Assembly (NCBI GenBank): GCA_902635965.1
Contig: CACPQA010000001.1
Location: 186,001 to 250,000, forward strand
Source of the DNA: an uncultured Bacteroidota bacterium
Lineage (GTDB): Bacteria; Bacteroidota; Bacteroidia; Flavobacteriales; Flavobacteriaceae
DNA: 64,000 nucleotides
Direction of reading: 5' to 3'
Part shown: positions 39,582-50,555 of the stretch, piece by piece
Layout of the letters: every line of letters starts with the position of its first letter
How positions within the stretch are numbered: position 1 is the first letter of the stretch
The notes under the pieces: generated by a model
What the model was told of the DNA's origin: nothing
Seen by the model: the letters and a program-made list of their open reading frames with translations, nothing else
The model's database searches: none
Translations under genes and position numbers: made by a program

Positions 39582-39586
39582 AATTT

Positions 39587-40804
39587 ATGCTTTATTATTT
39601 ATTCAACTTTCTCGAACAAAAATACCAATTTCCAGGGGCAGGACTTTTTCAATATATTTCGTTTAGAGCCTCATTTGCACTTATTTTTTCATTAATTATT
39701 TCAATTTTTTTTGGAAATAAAATCATTAAAATTTTAACAAAAAATAAGATTGGTGAAAAAGTAAGAGTTCTTGGTTTAAGCGGCGAAAAAAATAAAAATG
39801 GTACCCCTACCATGGGTGGAATTATAATAATAATTGGAACAATAGTACCTGTACTTCTATTATCCAAATTTAAAGACATATACATTATTTTATTGATCTT
39901 CACGACTCTCTGGATGGGAACAATTGGTTTTATTGATGATTACATCAAAATCTTCAAAAATGACAAAAAAGGTTTGAAAGGTAGTTTTAAAATTGTGGGG
40001 CAGATTATGTTAGGAATATTTGTCAGTTTAACTATTTATTTCCATCCTGATATAACTATCAAACAAAGAATCCCTGAATTTTCTAAAACTTCAAAATTAC
40101 AAGGGAAAGCTTTTTACAAAGAAGAGAAATCAACAAAAACGACAATTCCATTAGTCAAGGACAATGAATTTGATTACTATTACTTAGTTGAGTGGTCTTC
40201 AATTCCAAAATCAATGACATGGGTAATTTTTATTCCTATGGTGATTTTTATAATAACTGCTGTATCAAATGGAGCAAATCTAACTGACGGTATTGATGGC
40301 TTGGCAGCTGCAAGTTCTGCAATCATGGCGATAACACTTGGGATTTTTGCATGGGTTTCTGGGAATATATTTTTCTCAGATTATTTAAATATTATGTATA
40401 TACCAAATGCAGGTGAAATTACGGTTTTTGTCGCGTCATTTACTGGTGGATTGATTGGTTTTTTATGGTTTAACACTTACCCAGCCGATGTGTTTATGGG
40501 TGATACTGGAAGTTTGACTGTCGGAGCAATAATTTCAGTTATTGCCATTATGGTTAGAAAAGAATTATTAATTCCAATCATTTGTGGAATTTATTTGATA
40601 GAAGTGTTATCTGTAATAATTCAAGTTTCATACTTCAAGTATACAAGAAAGAAAAATGGAGTGGGTGAAAGAATCTTTTTGATGTCTCCAATTCATCATC
40701 ATTTTCAGAAAAAGGGAATTCATGAAAGTAAAATTGTAAATAGGTTTTTAATAATTGGGGTTTTATTAAGTGTACTAGCAATTTTAACATTAAAAATCAG
40801 ATGA
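39587..40804 (+). CDS. mraY: Phospho-N-acetylmuramoyl-pentapeptide-transferase
   Basis: [54 protein letters not shown]. Confidence 0.97.
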   Translation: MLYYLFNFLEQKYQFPGAGLFQYISFRASFALIFSLIISIFFGNKIIKILTKNKIGEKVRVLGLSGEKNKNGTPTMGGIIIIIGTIVPVLLLSKFKDIYIILLIFTTLWMGTIGFIDDYIKIFKNDKKGLKGSFKIVGQIMLGIFVSLTIYFHPDITIKQRIPEFSKTSKLQGKAFYKEEKSTKTTIPLVKDNEFDYYYLVEWSSIPKSMTWVIFIPMVIFIITAVSNGANLTDGIDGLAAASSAIMAITLGIFAWVSGNIFFSDYLNIMYIPNAGEITVFVASFTGGLIGFLWFNTYPADVFMGDTGSLTVGAIISVIAIMVRKELLIPIICGIYLIEVLSVIIQVSYFKYTRKKNGVGERIFLMSPIHHHFQKKGIHESKIVNRFLIIGVLLSVLAILTLKIR

Positions 40805-42141
40805 AAGGATTAATAGCAATTTTGGGTTCAGGAGAAAGCGGAAGAGGTGCTGCAGTTCTTGCAAAAAAATTAGGGTATACGGTTTTTGTTTCAGATTCAA
40901 ATAAAATTGCAAAACAAACAAAGTCATTATTTAAAAAATTATCGATTGATTATGAAGAAAAATATCACTCGGTGGAAAAAATCATAAAAGCAGAGAAAAT
41001 AATTAAAAGTCCTGGGATTAATCAAAAATCAGATCTAATAGTTGAGATTAAAAAAAGTGGAAAGAATATTATCTCAGAAATTGAGTTTGGATTTTCTCAA
41101 ACCGATTCAAAAATCATAGGGGTGACTGGTAGTAATGGTAAAACTACAACAGCAAAAATGATTTATCACATTTTAAAAAAGGCGGGTATTTGTGTTGCTT
41201 TAGCTGGAAATATTGGTAAAAGTTTTTCAGAATCCATCGCAGAAAAAAACCATCAAGTTTATGTCTTGGAAATCAGTAGTTTTCAGTTAGATGACATAAT
41301 GGATTTTAATGCTGACATTTCTGTTATTACAAGTATTTCACCAGACCATTTAGATAGATATAATTATAATTTCAATGAGTATATAAAAGCAAAGCTTAAT
41401 ATAACTCGGAACCAAAATCAAAATCAATTTTTAATCTTCAATTCTGATGACAAGGAGTTGAAAAAAGCTGTTAAAAAGTATGCTAAAAATGTAACCCAGT
41501 TTCCTTATGGTTTTAAAACTCCAAAAGGTGATTTAATTACAACATTTAAAAAAAAATCAATAATTGTAAAAGAAAAAAAAAATATTAATATGTATGATAC
41601 TTTAAAATTTACCCTTAAGGGTAGACACAATTTACTAAATGCAATGGCTGCTGTCTCTGTAGCAAGGCTTTTAAATGTTTCAAATAAATTTATAAGAGAT
41701 AGTTTAATAAGTTTTTCAAATGTAGAGCACAGGCTTGAAGAAGTTTTAAAAATTCAAAATATAACTTTTATAAATGATTCAAAGGCTACAAACGTAAATG
41801 CAACTTTTTATGCCTTAGAGAGCATGGAGGGACAGACAATATGGATTGTTGGGGGAATTGACAAAGGCAACAACTATCTAGAATTACTACCCTTGGTAAG
41901 GGAAAAGGTTAAATCTATTGTTTGTATTGGATTAGACAACGAAAAAATTATTGAATCTTTTTCTCCAGTTGTAGATGTTCTAGTAGAGACTCAATCTATG
42001 TCTGAAGCAGTAAAAATTGCTCATAAACTTGCTAATAAAAAAGACTATGTTTTATTATCACCTGCATGTGCAAGTTTTGACCTTTTCAAAAACTATGAGG
42101 ATCGTGGAAACCAATTCAAAGAAGCAGTTAGGAACCTTTAA
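40801..42141 (+). CDS. murD: UDP-N-acetylmuramoylalanine--D-glutamate ligase
   Basis: [80 protein letters not shown]. Confidence 0.97.
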   Translation: MKGLIAILGSGESGRGAAVLAKKLGYTVFVSDSNKIAKQTKSLFKKLSIDYEEKYHSVEKIIKAEKIIKSPGINQKSDLIVEIKKSGKNIISEIEFGFSQTDSKIIGVTGSNGKTTTAKMIYHILKKAGICVALAGNIGKSFSESIAEKNHQVYVLEISSFQLDDIMDFNADISVITSISPDHLDRYNYNFNEYIKAKLNITRNQNQNQFLIFNSDDKELKKAVKKYAKNVTQFPYGFKTPKGDLITTFKKKSIIVKEKKNINMYDTLKFTLKGRHNLLNAMAAVSVARLLNVSNKFIRDSLISFSNVEHRLEEVLKIQNITFINDSKATNVNATFYALESMEGQTIWIVGGIDKGNNYLELLPLVREKVKSIVCIGLDNEKIIESFSPVVDVLVETQSMSEAVKIAHKLANKKDYVLLSPACASFDLFKNYEDRGNQFKEAVRNL

Positions 42142-43340
42142 TGATGAAAAAAAAAGTACTCCAGGGTGATAAAGTTTTATGGGCACTTTTAGCTTTGCTT
42201 GCTCTCTTTTCTTTTTTTCCTATTTTTAGTGCCAGTTCCAACCTAAGTTATGTCATAGGGACTGGTTCTCCTTGGCAGTATTTGCTCAAACATACATTTA
42301 TTTTAATTACAGGCTTTCTTTTAATTTTAAGTGTTCACAAAATTCCTTTTTATTATTTTAAAGGGATATCAATTTTGCTTTTGCCGATTGTAATTTTAAT
42401 GTTGCTTTATACAATATCCCAAGGGAACTTAATTGACGGTGTGAATGCAAATAGGTGGATTAGAATCCCATTAATAGGCATAAGTTTTCAGACATCTTCT
42501 TTAGCATCTTTGATTCTCATGATTTATATAGCATATTATCTCGATAAAGTAAAAGAAAAAAAAATAAATTTTAAAAAATCATTATTTCCTTTGTGGACTC
42601 CTGTTTTTTTGATTTTTATATTAATTTTTCCAACCAATTTGTCTACCGCATTAATTATTTTATTTACTGTTTTTTTAATTCTAATTTACGGTTGTTATCC
42701 AGTAAAATATTTATTGAATATTTTTTTAGTTCTTTTCTTTTTTTCTCTAACATTTATTTTTTACACAACCCAATATCCAGAAAAAGCACCAGACAGACTA
42801 AATACATGGATAAGTAGAATTGAAAATTTTTTTAACCCCTCACAAAGTAAGGATGGAAATTATCAAATTGAAAGAGCAAAAATTGCGATTGCCTCGGGAG
42901 GAATAACCGGTATGGGTGTCGGTAAAAGTATAATGAAAAACTTTTTACCTCAAAGCACCTCAGACTTCATATATGCTATTATTGTTGAAGAATATGGATT
43001 AATTGGGGGAATAATGGTAATATTGATTTTTTTACTAATACTCTTTAGAATAACAGTTATTCTTCATCACGAGAGCTCTGCTTATGGTAAACTATTAATT
43101 ATTGGAGCTGGGTTACCAATTATTATTCAAGCATTTATAAATATAGGTGTCGCGCTTAATATTTTTCCAGTTACAGGACAAACACTTCCGTTACTTAGTA
43201 GTGGTGGATCCGCAGCGTGGGTAACATGTATAGCTTTTGGCATAATTCTAAGTGTTAGTCAAGAAAGATTCAATCAAGAGAAAATGAAGCACGAAAAATT
43301 TGCTTCAAATCCATTACTCATATTAGGTGAAGAAAAATAA
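42141..43340 (+). CDS. ftsW: Peptidoglycan glycosyltransferase/cell division protein FtsW (SEDS)
   Basis: SEDS topology, NANRWIRIPLIGISFQTSSLASL, SDFIYAIIVEEYGLIGG, PVTGQTLPLLSSGGSA. Confidence 0.96.
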   Translation: MMKKKVLQGDKVLWALLALLALFSFFPIFSASSNLSYVIGTGSPWQYLLKHTFILITGFLLILSVHKIPFYYFKGISILLLPIVILMLLYTISQGNLIDGVNANRWIRIPLIGISFQTSSLASLILMIYIAYYLDKVKEKKINFKKSLFPLWTPVFLIFILIFPTNLSTALIILFTVFLILIYGCYPVKYLLNIFLVLFFFSLTFIFYTTQYPEKAPDRLNTWISRIENFFNPSQSKDGNYQIERAKIAIASGGITGMGVGKSIMKNFLPQSTSDFIYAIIVEEYGLIGGIMVILIFLLILFRITVILHHESSAYGKLLIIGAGLPIIIQAFINIGVALNIFPVTGQTLPLLSSGGSAAWVTCIAFGIILSVSQERFNQEKMKHEKFASNPLLILGEEK

Positions 43341-44421
43341 TATAATAATATCTGGAGGGGGTACTGGAGGACATATTTATCCAGGGATTGCTATTGGAAA
43401 CCATTTAAAAAAAAGTAACCCTTTAAACCAAATATTGTTTGTTGGTGCATATGGAAACATGGAAATGAAGAAAGTTCCACAAGCAGGGTTTAAAATAAAA
43501 GGGTTATGGATTTCTGGTCTTAACAGAAAAAAATGGTTGAAAAATCTATTTCTACCGTTAAAAATATTTGTCAGTTTTTTTCAAGCTTTATTAATATGCA
43601 TAAAATTTAGACCAAATCTTATGATTGGCACAGGAGGATATGCGAGTCTACCTATATTAGTTGTTGGCTCAATTTTCAAAATAAAGATTGTTATTCAAGA
43701 ACAAAATTATTTACCAGGTATAAGCAATAAAATATTATCTCGTTTTGCAACAATTATTGCTGTTGCCTATGAGAACATGGAAGGATTTTTTCCACCAAAA
43801 AAAATTATATTAACGGGGAATCCAGTTAGAAAATCGTTACTTACGTGTTATTTAAAAATTAAAAAAAATAAAAAAGCCTCCTCCTTTAAAAAAAATAATT
43901 TAAACCTCCTCGTTTTAGGGGGTAGCTTGGGTTCTAAAAAAATAAACGAGGTTATTTCTGATAGTATATCTTTCTTTAGTAAAAATAAAATCAAGGTGAT
44001 ATGGCAATGCGGAACAAATTACTACGAACGATACAAGACTTTTGAAAACAAGTTTGTTAAAATCTTCCCTTTCCTAGAACAAATTGAGAAGTTTTATGAA
44101 GAATGCGATATAGTCATTTCAAGGGCTGGGGCTCTAACTATTTCTGAACTATGTATAGTCGGAAAGCCATCGATTTTAGTTCCATCGCCTAATGTATCTG
44201 AAAATCATCAATTTTATAATGCAAAATATCTTCTTGATAGAAAAGCAGCTATTATGATTGAAGAAGAAAAAATCAATGATGAGTTGTTATTATACCTTCA
44301 AAAACTTCTCGAATCTAAGGAAATTAGAACTCAGCTTTCAAACACTATTCGTAAACTCGCTAGACCTAACGCCGTTAAAGAAATAGTATCTCTAATAAAT
44401 AAAATTATAGTAAATGGATAA
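43327..44421 (+). CDS. murG: UDP-N-acetylglucosamine--N-acetylmuramyl-(pentapeptide) pyrophosphoryl-undecaprenol GlcNAc transferase
   Basis: IISGGGTGGHIYPGIAIGN, IGTGGYASLPI, IQEQNYLPGISNKILS, GNPVRKSL, ISRAGALTISELCIVGKPSILVPSP; GTG start. Confidence 0.97.
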   Translation: MKKNNIIISGGGTGGHIYPGIAIGNHLKKSNPLNQILFVGAYGNMEMKKVPQAGFKIKGLWISGLNRKKWLKNLFLPLKIFVSFFQALLICIKFRPNLMIGTGGYASLPILVVGSIFKIKIVIQEQNYLPGISNKILSRFATIIAVAYENMEGFFPPKKIILTGNPVRKSLLTCYLKIKKNKKASSFKKNNLNLLVLGGSLGSKKINEVISDSISFFSKNKIKVIWQCGTNYYERYKTFENKFVKIFPFLEQIEKFYEECDIVISRAGALTISELCIVGKPSILVPSPNVSENHQFYNAKYLLDRKAAIMIEEEKINDELLLYLQKLLESKEIRTQLSNTIRKLARPNAVKEIVSLINKIIVNG

Positions 44422-45751
44422 AGGGGGTACATATTATTTTATTGGGATTGGAGGAATTGGGATGTCATCAATAGCTAAATATCTTATATCTAAAAATTTT
44501 AAAGTTGGAGGATATGATTTAACTAAAACAAGTATTACTGAAAATCTAGAAAAAAGTGGAGCCCAAGTTAATTATAATGATGAATTAAAAAACATACCTA
44601 TACTATTTAAAACAGAAACTGTAATCATAATTTTTACTCCAGCAATTTCAAAAAAAAATAAACAACTAAATTTTTTTATAAATCAAGGTAATCCAATTTA
44701 TAAAAGGGCAGAATTTTTAGGATTTTTAACTAAAAATTTTCAAACAATTGCAATTGCTGGTACACATGGGAAAACTACAACAGCTGCGATAGTCGCCCAT
44801 CTTTTTTCTAAAACAAAACAATCATTTACAGCCTTTGTTGGAGGCATTTTAAATGAATTTAACTCAAATGTTATAATTGAAGGGGAAAGATATGCAATAG
44901 TAGAGGCAGATGAATATGACAGGTCATTTTTGAATTTATCCCCTAAAATAGGACTTATAACCTCAATAGATTCTGATCATTTGGATGTTTATGGAAATTT
45001 TGACGAAGTTAAGAAGTCTTTTGGAAAATTTATAAAAAAAATTGCTGGTAAAGTTGTAGTAAGTAAAGACACGGGAATTAAAGGAGTCACATACAGTTTA
45101 AATGACGAAGCCGATTACTCTGCACATAATATAAGCTTTTCAAACAAAGGATACTACTTTGATCTAAAAACACCATCAAATACGTATAAATCAGTTTTTT
45201 TTAGTCAGCTGGGGCTTCATAACTTGTTAAACGCTATAGGAGCTTTTGCTATTTCAAGTCAAGTTGGAATAAATGAAAAAAAATTATGTAAGGCTCTTTC
45301 AAGTTTTAAGGGTATAAAAAGAAGATTTCAACTTATTTTAAATTCAAAAAAAAATATAATAATTGATGATTATGCACATCATCCAAATGAAATAAAGGCC
45401 ATTTGGAGTGCATTAAAAGATCTTTTCCCAAATGAGGAAAAATGCGTAATATTTCAACCACACCTTTATTCAAGGACCAAAGATTTTATGAATGAATTTG
45501 CTGAGGTTTTAAGCAAATTTGATCGTGTGATATTATTACCAATTTATCCTGCAAGAGAGTTACCGATTGATGGAATCAAGTCTTCAGTTTTGCTAAGAAA
45601 AATAAAATCAAATAATGTTGTTGAGTTAGTGAAAAGGGAGGAGTTATTATCAATTGTAAGTAATTTACCAGAGAAGGTAAAAGTTATTTTGGGTGCTGGC
45701 GACATTGGTCTTGAAGTTGAAAAAATTAAAAAAAGACTAAAATTATTATGA
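44414..45751 (+). CDS. murC: UDP-N-acetylmuramate--L-alanine ligase
   Basis: FIGIGGIGMSSIAKYL, AGTHGKTTTAAIV, EADEYDRSFL, DDYAHHPNEIKA, FQPHLYSRTKDFM. Confidence 0.97.
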   Translation: MDKGGTYYFIGIGGIGMSSIAKYLISKNFKVGGYDLTKTSITENLEKSGAQVNYNDELKNIPILFKTETVIIIFTPAISKKNKQLNFFINQGNPIYKRAEFLGFLTKNFQTIAIAGTHGKTTTAAIVAHLFSKTKQSFTAFVGGILNEFNSNVIIEGERYAIVEADEYDRSFLNLSPKIGLITSIDSDHLDVYGNFDEVKKSFGKFIKKIAGKVVVSKDTGIKGVTYSLNDEADYSAHNISFSNKGYYFDLKTPSNTYKSVFFSQLGLHNLLNAIGAFAISSQVGINEKKLCKALSSFKGIKRRFQLILNSKKNIIIDDYAHHPNEIKAIWSALKDLFPNEEKCVIFQPHLYSRTKDFMNEFAEVLSKFDRVILLPIYPARELPIDGIKSSVLLRKIKSNNVVELVKREELLSIVSNLPEKVKVILGAGDIGLEVEKIKKRLKLL

Positions 45752-46461
45752 GATACAGTAAAGTTTATTTTTTCTCAATTTTAATATTTTTAGTATTAAT
45801 AGTTATTTTCTCTCAAAAAAGAAATTCAAGAAAGGAAATCCTTAAAATAAACATAAACTTTAATGGTGAAAGTCCAAAGTTTATAGACTATGAAACGGTT
45901 AATAAATTGTTAATACAAAGGAAGGACACCACGTATTTTCTAAAAGAAGATATGGTAGATTTGAAAGAAGTTGAAGATTTACTTAAATCTAATCCAATGA
46001 TAGCCAGCGCTGAAGTATTTAGAACACCACAAGGTTTTTTAAATATAAAATTAGATGAAAGAAAGCCTATCATCAGAATAATTAATAATGGTGAAGATTT
46101 TTATATTGACGATTTTGGATATAAAGTCCCTTTATCCACAAAATATTCACCTCGAGTACCTATATTTTACGGACAAGTAGATAAAATTTTAATGGATCTA
46201 GTGGATTTTACAAAAAAAATTAAAAATGATCCATTATCTAAATTGGAAATAATTGATTTGAAAAATTCAAATAATAAATATGTTCTCGGCCTTCGTTCAT
46301 TTCCATTTAAAGTTATATGGGGGAAAAACCAAAAGCACGAACAAAAGCTTAAAAAACTTAAATATTTATACAGTTATTTAGAAAACAAAGATTTTTTTAA
46401 AATTGACAAAGTTAACTTAACATTTGATAAACAAATAGTTTTAGAATATGGAAAAAACTAA
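45748..46461 (+). CDS. ftsQ: Cell division protein FtsQ
   Basis: Single TM, POTRA-like (VEDLLKSNPMIASAEVFRTPQGFLNIKLDERKPIIRI), between murC and ftsA. Confidence 0.85.
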   Translation: MRYSKVYFFSILIFLVLIVIFSQKRNSRKEILKININFNGESPKFIDYETVNKLLIQRKDTTYFLKEDMVDLKEVEDLLKSNPMIASAEVFRTPQGFLNIKLDERKPIIRIINNGEDFYIDDFGYKVPLSTKYSPRVPIFYGQVDKILMDLVDFTKKIKNDPLSKLEIIDLKNSNNKYVLGLRSFPFKVIWGKNQKHEQKLKKLKYLYSYLENKDFFKIDKVNLTFDKQIVLEYGKN

Positions 46462-47767
46462 AAATAAACAATTTGCTGTTGGTTTAGATATTGGAACTAC
46501 AAAAATTGTTGCGATGGTAGGTCAGAAAAATAAATTTAATAAGGTTGAAATTATTGGAATTGGAAGATCCAAGAGCTTAGGCGTTCATAGAGGGGTTGTT
46601 AATAATATAACCCAGACAATTCAATCAATTCAAGAGGCAGTAAATGAAGCTGAATTAAAATCTTCAACTGAAATTAAAAATGTTGTTGTTGGTATAGCAG
46701 GCCAGCACATAAGAAGTATTCAACATAGTGATTATATAACAAGAAAAAATCCTGAAGAAGTTATAAATGAAATTGATGTAGAAAAACTTATTAATCAAGT
46801 TTACAAACTTGTAATGCTTCCTGGTGAGGAAATAATACACGTTTTGCCCCAGGAATTTAAGGTTGACGGTCAGTCTGAAATTAAGGAACCCATTGGAATG
46901 TATGGAGGGCGTCTAGAGGCCAATTTTCACGTTGTGGTGGGTCAAGTTTCTTCAATAAAAAATATTGGTAGGTGCATAAAAAGTGCAGATTTAAAAATGG
47001 AAAAAATTACTTTGGAACCTATCGCATCATCGGATGCAGTTTTAAGTGAAGAAGAAAAAGAGGCAGGAGTTGCTTTAGTTGATATTGGAGGAGGGACCAC
47101 AGATCTTGCAATTTTTAAAGATGGAATAATAAGACACACGTCAGTAATTCCGTTTGGAGGTAATGTAGTAACTGATGACATTAAAGAAGGATGTTCAATA
47201 ATTCAAAAGCAAGCTGAACTTTTGAAGGTTAAATTTGGTTCAGCTTGGCCAGGAGAAAACAAAGAGACAGAAATTGTTTCAATTCCTGGATTAAGAGGTC
47301 ATGAACCAAAAGAGATTTCACTGAAAACATTGTCTAAAATTATAAATGCTAGAATAGTTGAGATAATTGAACAGGTTTTTTTAGAAATTAAAAATTACGG
47401 TCATGATGAACAAAAGAAAAAATTAATTGCAGGCATAGTAATCACCGGTGGTGGAAGCCAACTTAAACATTTGAAACAATTAGTTGAGTATATAACAGGG
47501 ATGGATACAAGAATAGGTTTTCCGAACGAACATCTCGCAGGTGATTCTGAAGATGATCAAACAAGTCCGGTGTTTTCTACAGCTGTTGGTCTTTTAATGA
47601 CTGCTCTAAAAGAAAACTATGATACTAATGAACTTCATTCCGAAAATGATTCAAAGGATATTCAGGAATCACTTACAGAGAATTTATCTAACTCTGAAAA
47701 TGTAAAAAGAAATTCAATTTTTGAAAGATGGACTGAAAAGTTTAAAGAATTTTTAGATAAAGCATAA
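46448..47767 (+). CDS. ftsA: Cell division protein FtsA
   Basis: GLDIGTTKIVAMVG, LPQEFKVDGQ, ALVDIGGGTTDLAIF, GIVITGGGSQLKHL. Confidence 0.97.
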   Translation: MEKTKNKQFAVGLDIGTTKIVAMVGQKNKFNKVEIIGIGRSKSLGVHRGVVNNITQTIQSIQEAVNEAELKSSTEIKNVVVGIAGQHIRSIQHSDYITRKNPEEVINEIDVEKLINQVYKLVMLPGEEIIHVLPQEFKVDGQSEIKEPIGMYGGRLEANFHVVVGQVSSIKNIGRCIKSADLKMEKITLEPIASSDAVLSEEEKEAGVALVDIGGGTTDLAIFKDGIIRHTSVIPFGGNVVTDDIKEGCSIIQKQAELLKVKFGSAWPGENKETEIVSIPGLRGHEPKEISLKTLSKIINARIVEIIEQVFLEIKNYGHDEQKKKLIAGIVITGGGSQLKHLKQLVEYITGMDTRIGFPNEHLAGDSEDDQTSPVFSTAVGLLMTALKENYDTNELHSENDSKDIQESLTENLSNSENVKRNSIFERWTEKFKEFLDKA

Positions 47768-47777
47768 CCTTTAAAAT

Positions 47778-49781
47778 ATGAGTGAATTAAGAGAAAATAT
47801 GGATGACAATTTCAACTTCGATTTACCTAAGAATAGGAGTAATGTAATAAAAGTTATTGGAGTTGGTGGAGGTGGAGGAAACGCAATTAATTACATGTTT
47901 AAACAAGGAATTGCAGGAGTAGATTTTGTTGTTTGTAACACCGATTCTCAGGCATTAGAAAAAAGTCCAGTACCCATTAAAATTCAATTAGGAGTGTCTT
48001 TAACTGAAGGCCTTGGTGCAGGAGCAAATCCAGAAATTGGTAGCCTTGCAGCTAAAGAAAGCGAGGAAGAATTAATTTCACTTTTAAGTAATCAAACAAA
48101 AATGGTTTTTATTACCGCAGGGATGGGAGGTGGAACGGGAACTGGCGCAGCTCCTATAATTGCTCAAATGTCAAAACAACTCGACATTTTGACAGTAGGT
48201 ATCGTTACCATTCCTTTTCAATTTGAGGGAAAGATGAGATCTGAGCAGGCCCAAACTGGAATTGAGTTTCTAAGAGAAAATGTTGATTCTTTGATAGTTA
48301 TCAATAACAACAAGTTGAGGGAGGTTTATGGTAACTTAGGTTTCAAATCTGGATTTGCTAAAGCTGACGAGGTGCTTGCAACTGCAGCTAGAGGCATAGC
48401 AGAGGTGATTACTCATCATTACAGACAAAATATTGATTTGAAAGATGCCAAAACAGTTTTAAGCAACAGTGGAACTGCGATTATGGGTTCTGCAGTTGCT
48501 GAGGGCCCCAATAGGGCTGAGGAATCGGTCATAAAAGCATTGGATTCACCATTACTCAATGACAATAAAATTGAAGGTTGTAAAAATGTTTTATTATTAA
48601 TAGTATCTGGTGAAGATGAAATCACGATAGATGAAATTGGAGAAATCAATGATTTTATACAATCGCAGGCTGGAAATAACACAAATATAATTATGGGTAT
48701 TGGTGAAGACAAAAATCTTAAACAAGAAATTTCAGTAACCATTATTGCAACCGGCTTTAATTCGGATCAACAACACGAAATAGTAAATACCGAGGCCAAG
48801 AAAATTATCCATACATTAGAAGAGGACCAATCATTTAGTCAAGATCTGACATATAACAATAAAGTAAATAAAGAAGAAAATTTAAATCCTGATAGAGAGC
48901 TCAATAATTTTTCATCTAGTAAAAATACAGATAAAAGTGAAAAATTAAATTTTCTGCAAACCTCAAAATTTGATGACAAAAATAATTTAATTAGAACAGA
49001 TAATAATATCAAAAATATAGAAACAATATCTTCACAAGTTTTACCAAATACCAACGAAAATGATTTTAAAAATGAAGATTTTATTGATGAAAATGAACTA
49101 TTAGAATCGGAGGAAATTATTGATTTTGGGGAAATAAATGAGCTTGACTCTTCACAAATAAAATTTGATTTTAACGAAAATTTAGATGATCCAAAAGAAA
49201 CTGGAATAAATAAATCTAATATCGGAGATGAAATCGAGTTTAACAACTTCGAAAACAATGAGAGTGAAAATCTTAATGTCAATTCTCAAATAGAAAAAGA
49301 TCATAATTCTGAAAAAGAAATTAAGGAAAATTTAATAGAAGATGATTTTAATTCACTAAAAGACAATAATGATAACAATTCTAAAATAGATAATCAAAGT
49401 GGAAATTTAGAATTGGGAAATACTGATGCCGACGATCTAAATATAAAAATTAAGAAAATTGAGAATGTTAATGATTTAAATGAGCAAAAAATTGAAGTTG
49501 ATCTCAAAAGTGAAACACCTTTTGATAATACAATTGAGGAAACAATTAAAAAATCAAATAATTTTTCAAAGGAAGAACTAAAAAAATTTAATTATTCATT
49601 CCAAAATAATATAAAAAGAATAAATGAGATGGATAATCAACCAGCCTATAAAAGGCTCGGATATAATATTGATCCAAAAATCGAAAATGAAAAAAATTCT
49701 CCTCTAACACTTGATAAAGACAAAAATGACGAGGTTCAATTGAGATCAAATAATTCATTTCTTCATGATAACGTAGATTAA
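47778..49781 (+). CDS. ftsZ: Cell division protein FtsZ with long Asn/Asp/Glu-rich linker
   Basis: GVGGGGGNAINYM, NTDSQAL, GMGGGTGTGAAPIIAQ, FKSGFAKADEV; tail SNNSFLHDNVD. Confidence 0.97.
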   Translation: MSELRENMDDNFNFDLPKNRSNVIKVIGVGGGGGNAINYMFKQGIAGVDFVVCNTDSQALEKSPVPIKIQLGVSLTEGLGAGANPEIGSLAAKESEEELISLLSNQTKMVFITAGMGGGTGTGAAPIIAQMSKQLDILTVGIVTIPFQFEGKMRSEQAQTGIEFLRENVDSLIVINNNKLREVYGNLGFKSGFAKADEVLATAARGIAEVITHHYRQNIDLKDAKTVLSNSGTAIMGSAVAEGPNRAEESVIKALDSPLLNDNKIEGCKNVLLLIVSGEDEITIDEIGEINDFIQSQAGNNTNIIMGIGEDKNLKQEISVTIIATGFNSDQQHEIVNTEAKKIIHTLEEDQSFSQDLTYNNKVNKEENLNPDRELNNFSSSKNTDKSEKLNFLQTSKFDDKNNLIRTDNNIKNIETISSQVLPNTNENDFKNEDFIDENELLESEEIIDFGEINELDSSQIKFDFNENLDDPKETGINKSNIGDEIEFNNFENNESENLNVNSQIEKDHNSEKEIKENLIEDDFNSLKDNNDNNSKIDNQSGNLELGNTDADDLNIKIKKIENVNDLNEQKIEVDLKSETPFDNTIEETIKKSNNFSKEELKKFNYSFQNNIKRINEMDNQPAYKRLGYNIDPKIENEKNSPLTLDKDKNDEVQLRSNNSFLHDNVD

Positions 49782-49794
49782 ATAATACTAAGAA

Positions 49795-50247
49795 GTGTCA
49801 CTAATTAAAAAAATTAATTTAGATCTAAAAAAAGCTATTTTATCCAAAAATAAGTTAAAATTAGAATCCCTAAGAGCAATTAAAGCATCATTAATTGTTC
49901 ATCAAACATCTGTTCAATCACAAAATTTATTATCTGATGAAGATGAAATAAAAATTCTTCAAAAGCTTATCAAACAAAGAAGAGAAAGCAGTAAAATATA
50001 CAACAAACAGAATCGTTTTGATTTGGCGAAACAAGAAGAAGAGCAGGCTGATATTATATCCATCTATTTACCAAAGCAGTTAACAAATGAAGAGATAGAA
50101 GCAATTGTTAAAAGAGTTATCATTGAATCAAATTCAAGTGGATTAAAAGATATGGGGAAAGTTATTAGAATTGTAGTAAATGAGATTAAGGGAAGAGCTG
50201 ACGGTAAGAAAGTATCAGATATCGTAAAACAAAAACTATCAGGTTAA
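49795..50247 (+). CDS. GatB/YqeY domain-containing protein, GTG start
   Basis: LKLESLRAIKASL, LIKQRRESSKIYNKQNRFDLAKQEEEQADIISIYLPKQL, DMGKVIRIVVNEIKGRADGKKVSDIVKQKL. Confidence 0.93.
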   Translation: MSLIKKINLDLKKAILSKNKLKLESLRAIKASLIVHQTSVQSQNLLSDEDEIKILQKLIKQRRESSKIYNKQNRFDLAKQEEEQADIISIYLPKQLTNEEIEAIVKRVIIESNSSGLKDMGKVIRIVVNEIKGRADGKKVSDIVKQKLSG

Positions 50248-50284
50248 ACTCAAACACATTATATTTTAATAATTTTATTAAATT

Positions 50285-50358
50285 GGCCCAGTAGTTCAAC
50301 TGGATAGAATATCAGATTTCGGCTCTGAGGGTTGGGGGTTCGAATCCTCCCTGGGTCA
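50285..50358 (+). tRNA. tRNA-Arg (anticodon TCG)
   Basis: Cloverleaf: acceptor GGCCCAG/CTGGGTC, D-arm GTTC...GAAT, anticodon stem TCAGA/TCTGA with loop TTTCGGC, T-arm GGGGGTTCGAATCCTCC; no encoded CCA. Confidence 0.95.
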
Positions 50359-50461
50359 CTCATAAAAGAAAAACATCACATTTGTTTTTAATAAATTTTA
50401 ATTAAAATCTGTATTATTTGAAGAGCAAACTGTCACCAAAATTCAATTAATACAAATGATT

Positions 50462-50491
50462 TTGAGAAATATTCCAAATATTGTATATTTA
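50462..50491 (+). promoter_or_regulatory. Bacteroidetes-type promoter upstream of ompA-like gene (TTG-N19-TATATTTA)
   Basis: TTG 50462-50464, 19-bp spacer, TATATTTA 50484-50491 (last base deviates from TAnnTTTG). Confidence 0.5.
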
Positions 50492-50555
50492 CTACAGTTT
50501 CAGGTGAAATGCATGCTTGTCATATGAAACAAAGTTTGTTAACAAATTATAAAAT

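Noticed and set aside
48839-49282. 147-aa serine/leucine-rich ORF antisense to ftsZ
   Set aside because: Shadow of the Asn/Asp/Glu-rich FtsZ linker read on the opposite strand; no independent support.
50360-50460. Possible second tRNA or small RNA after tRNA-Arg
   Set aside because: AT-rich sequence with a short AAATTTTAATTAAAATCT palindrome only; no cloverleaf or conserved RNA motif seen.
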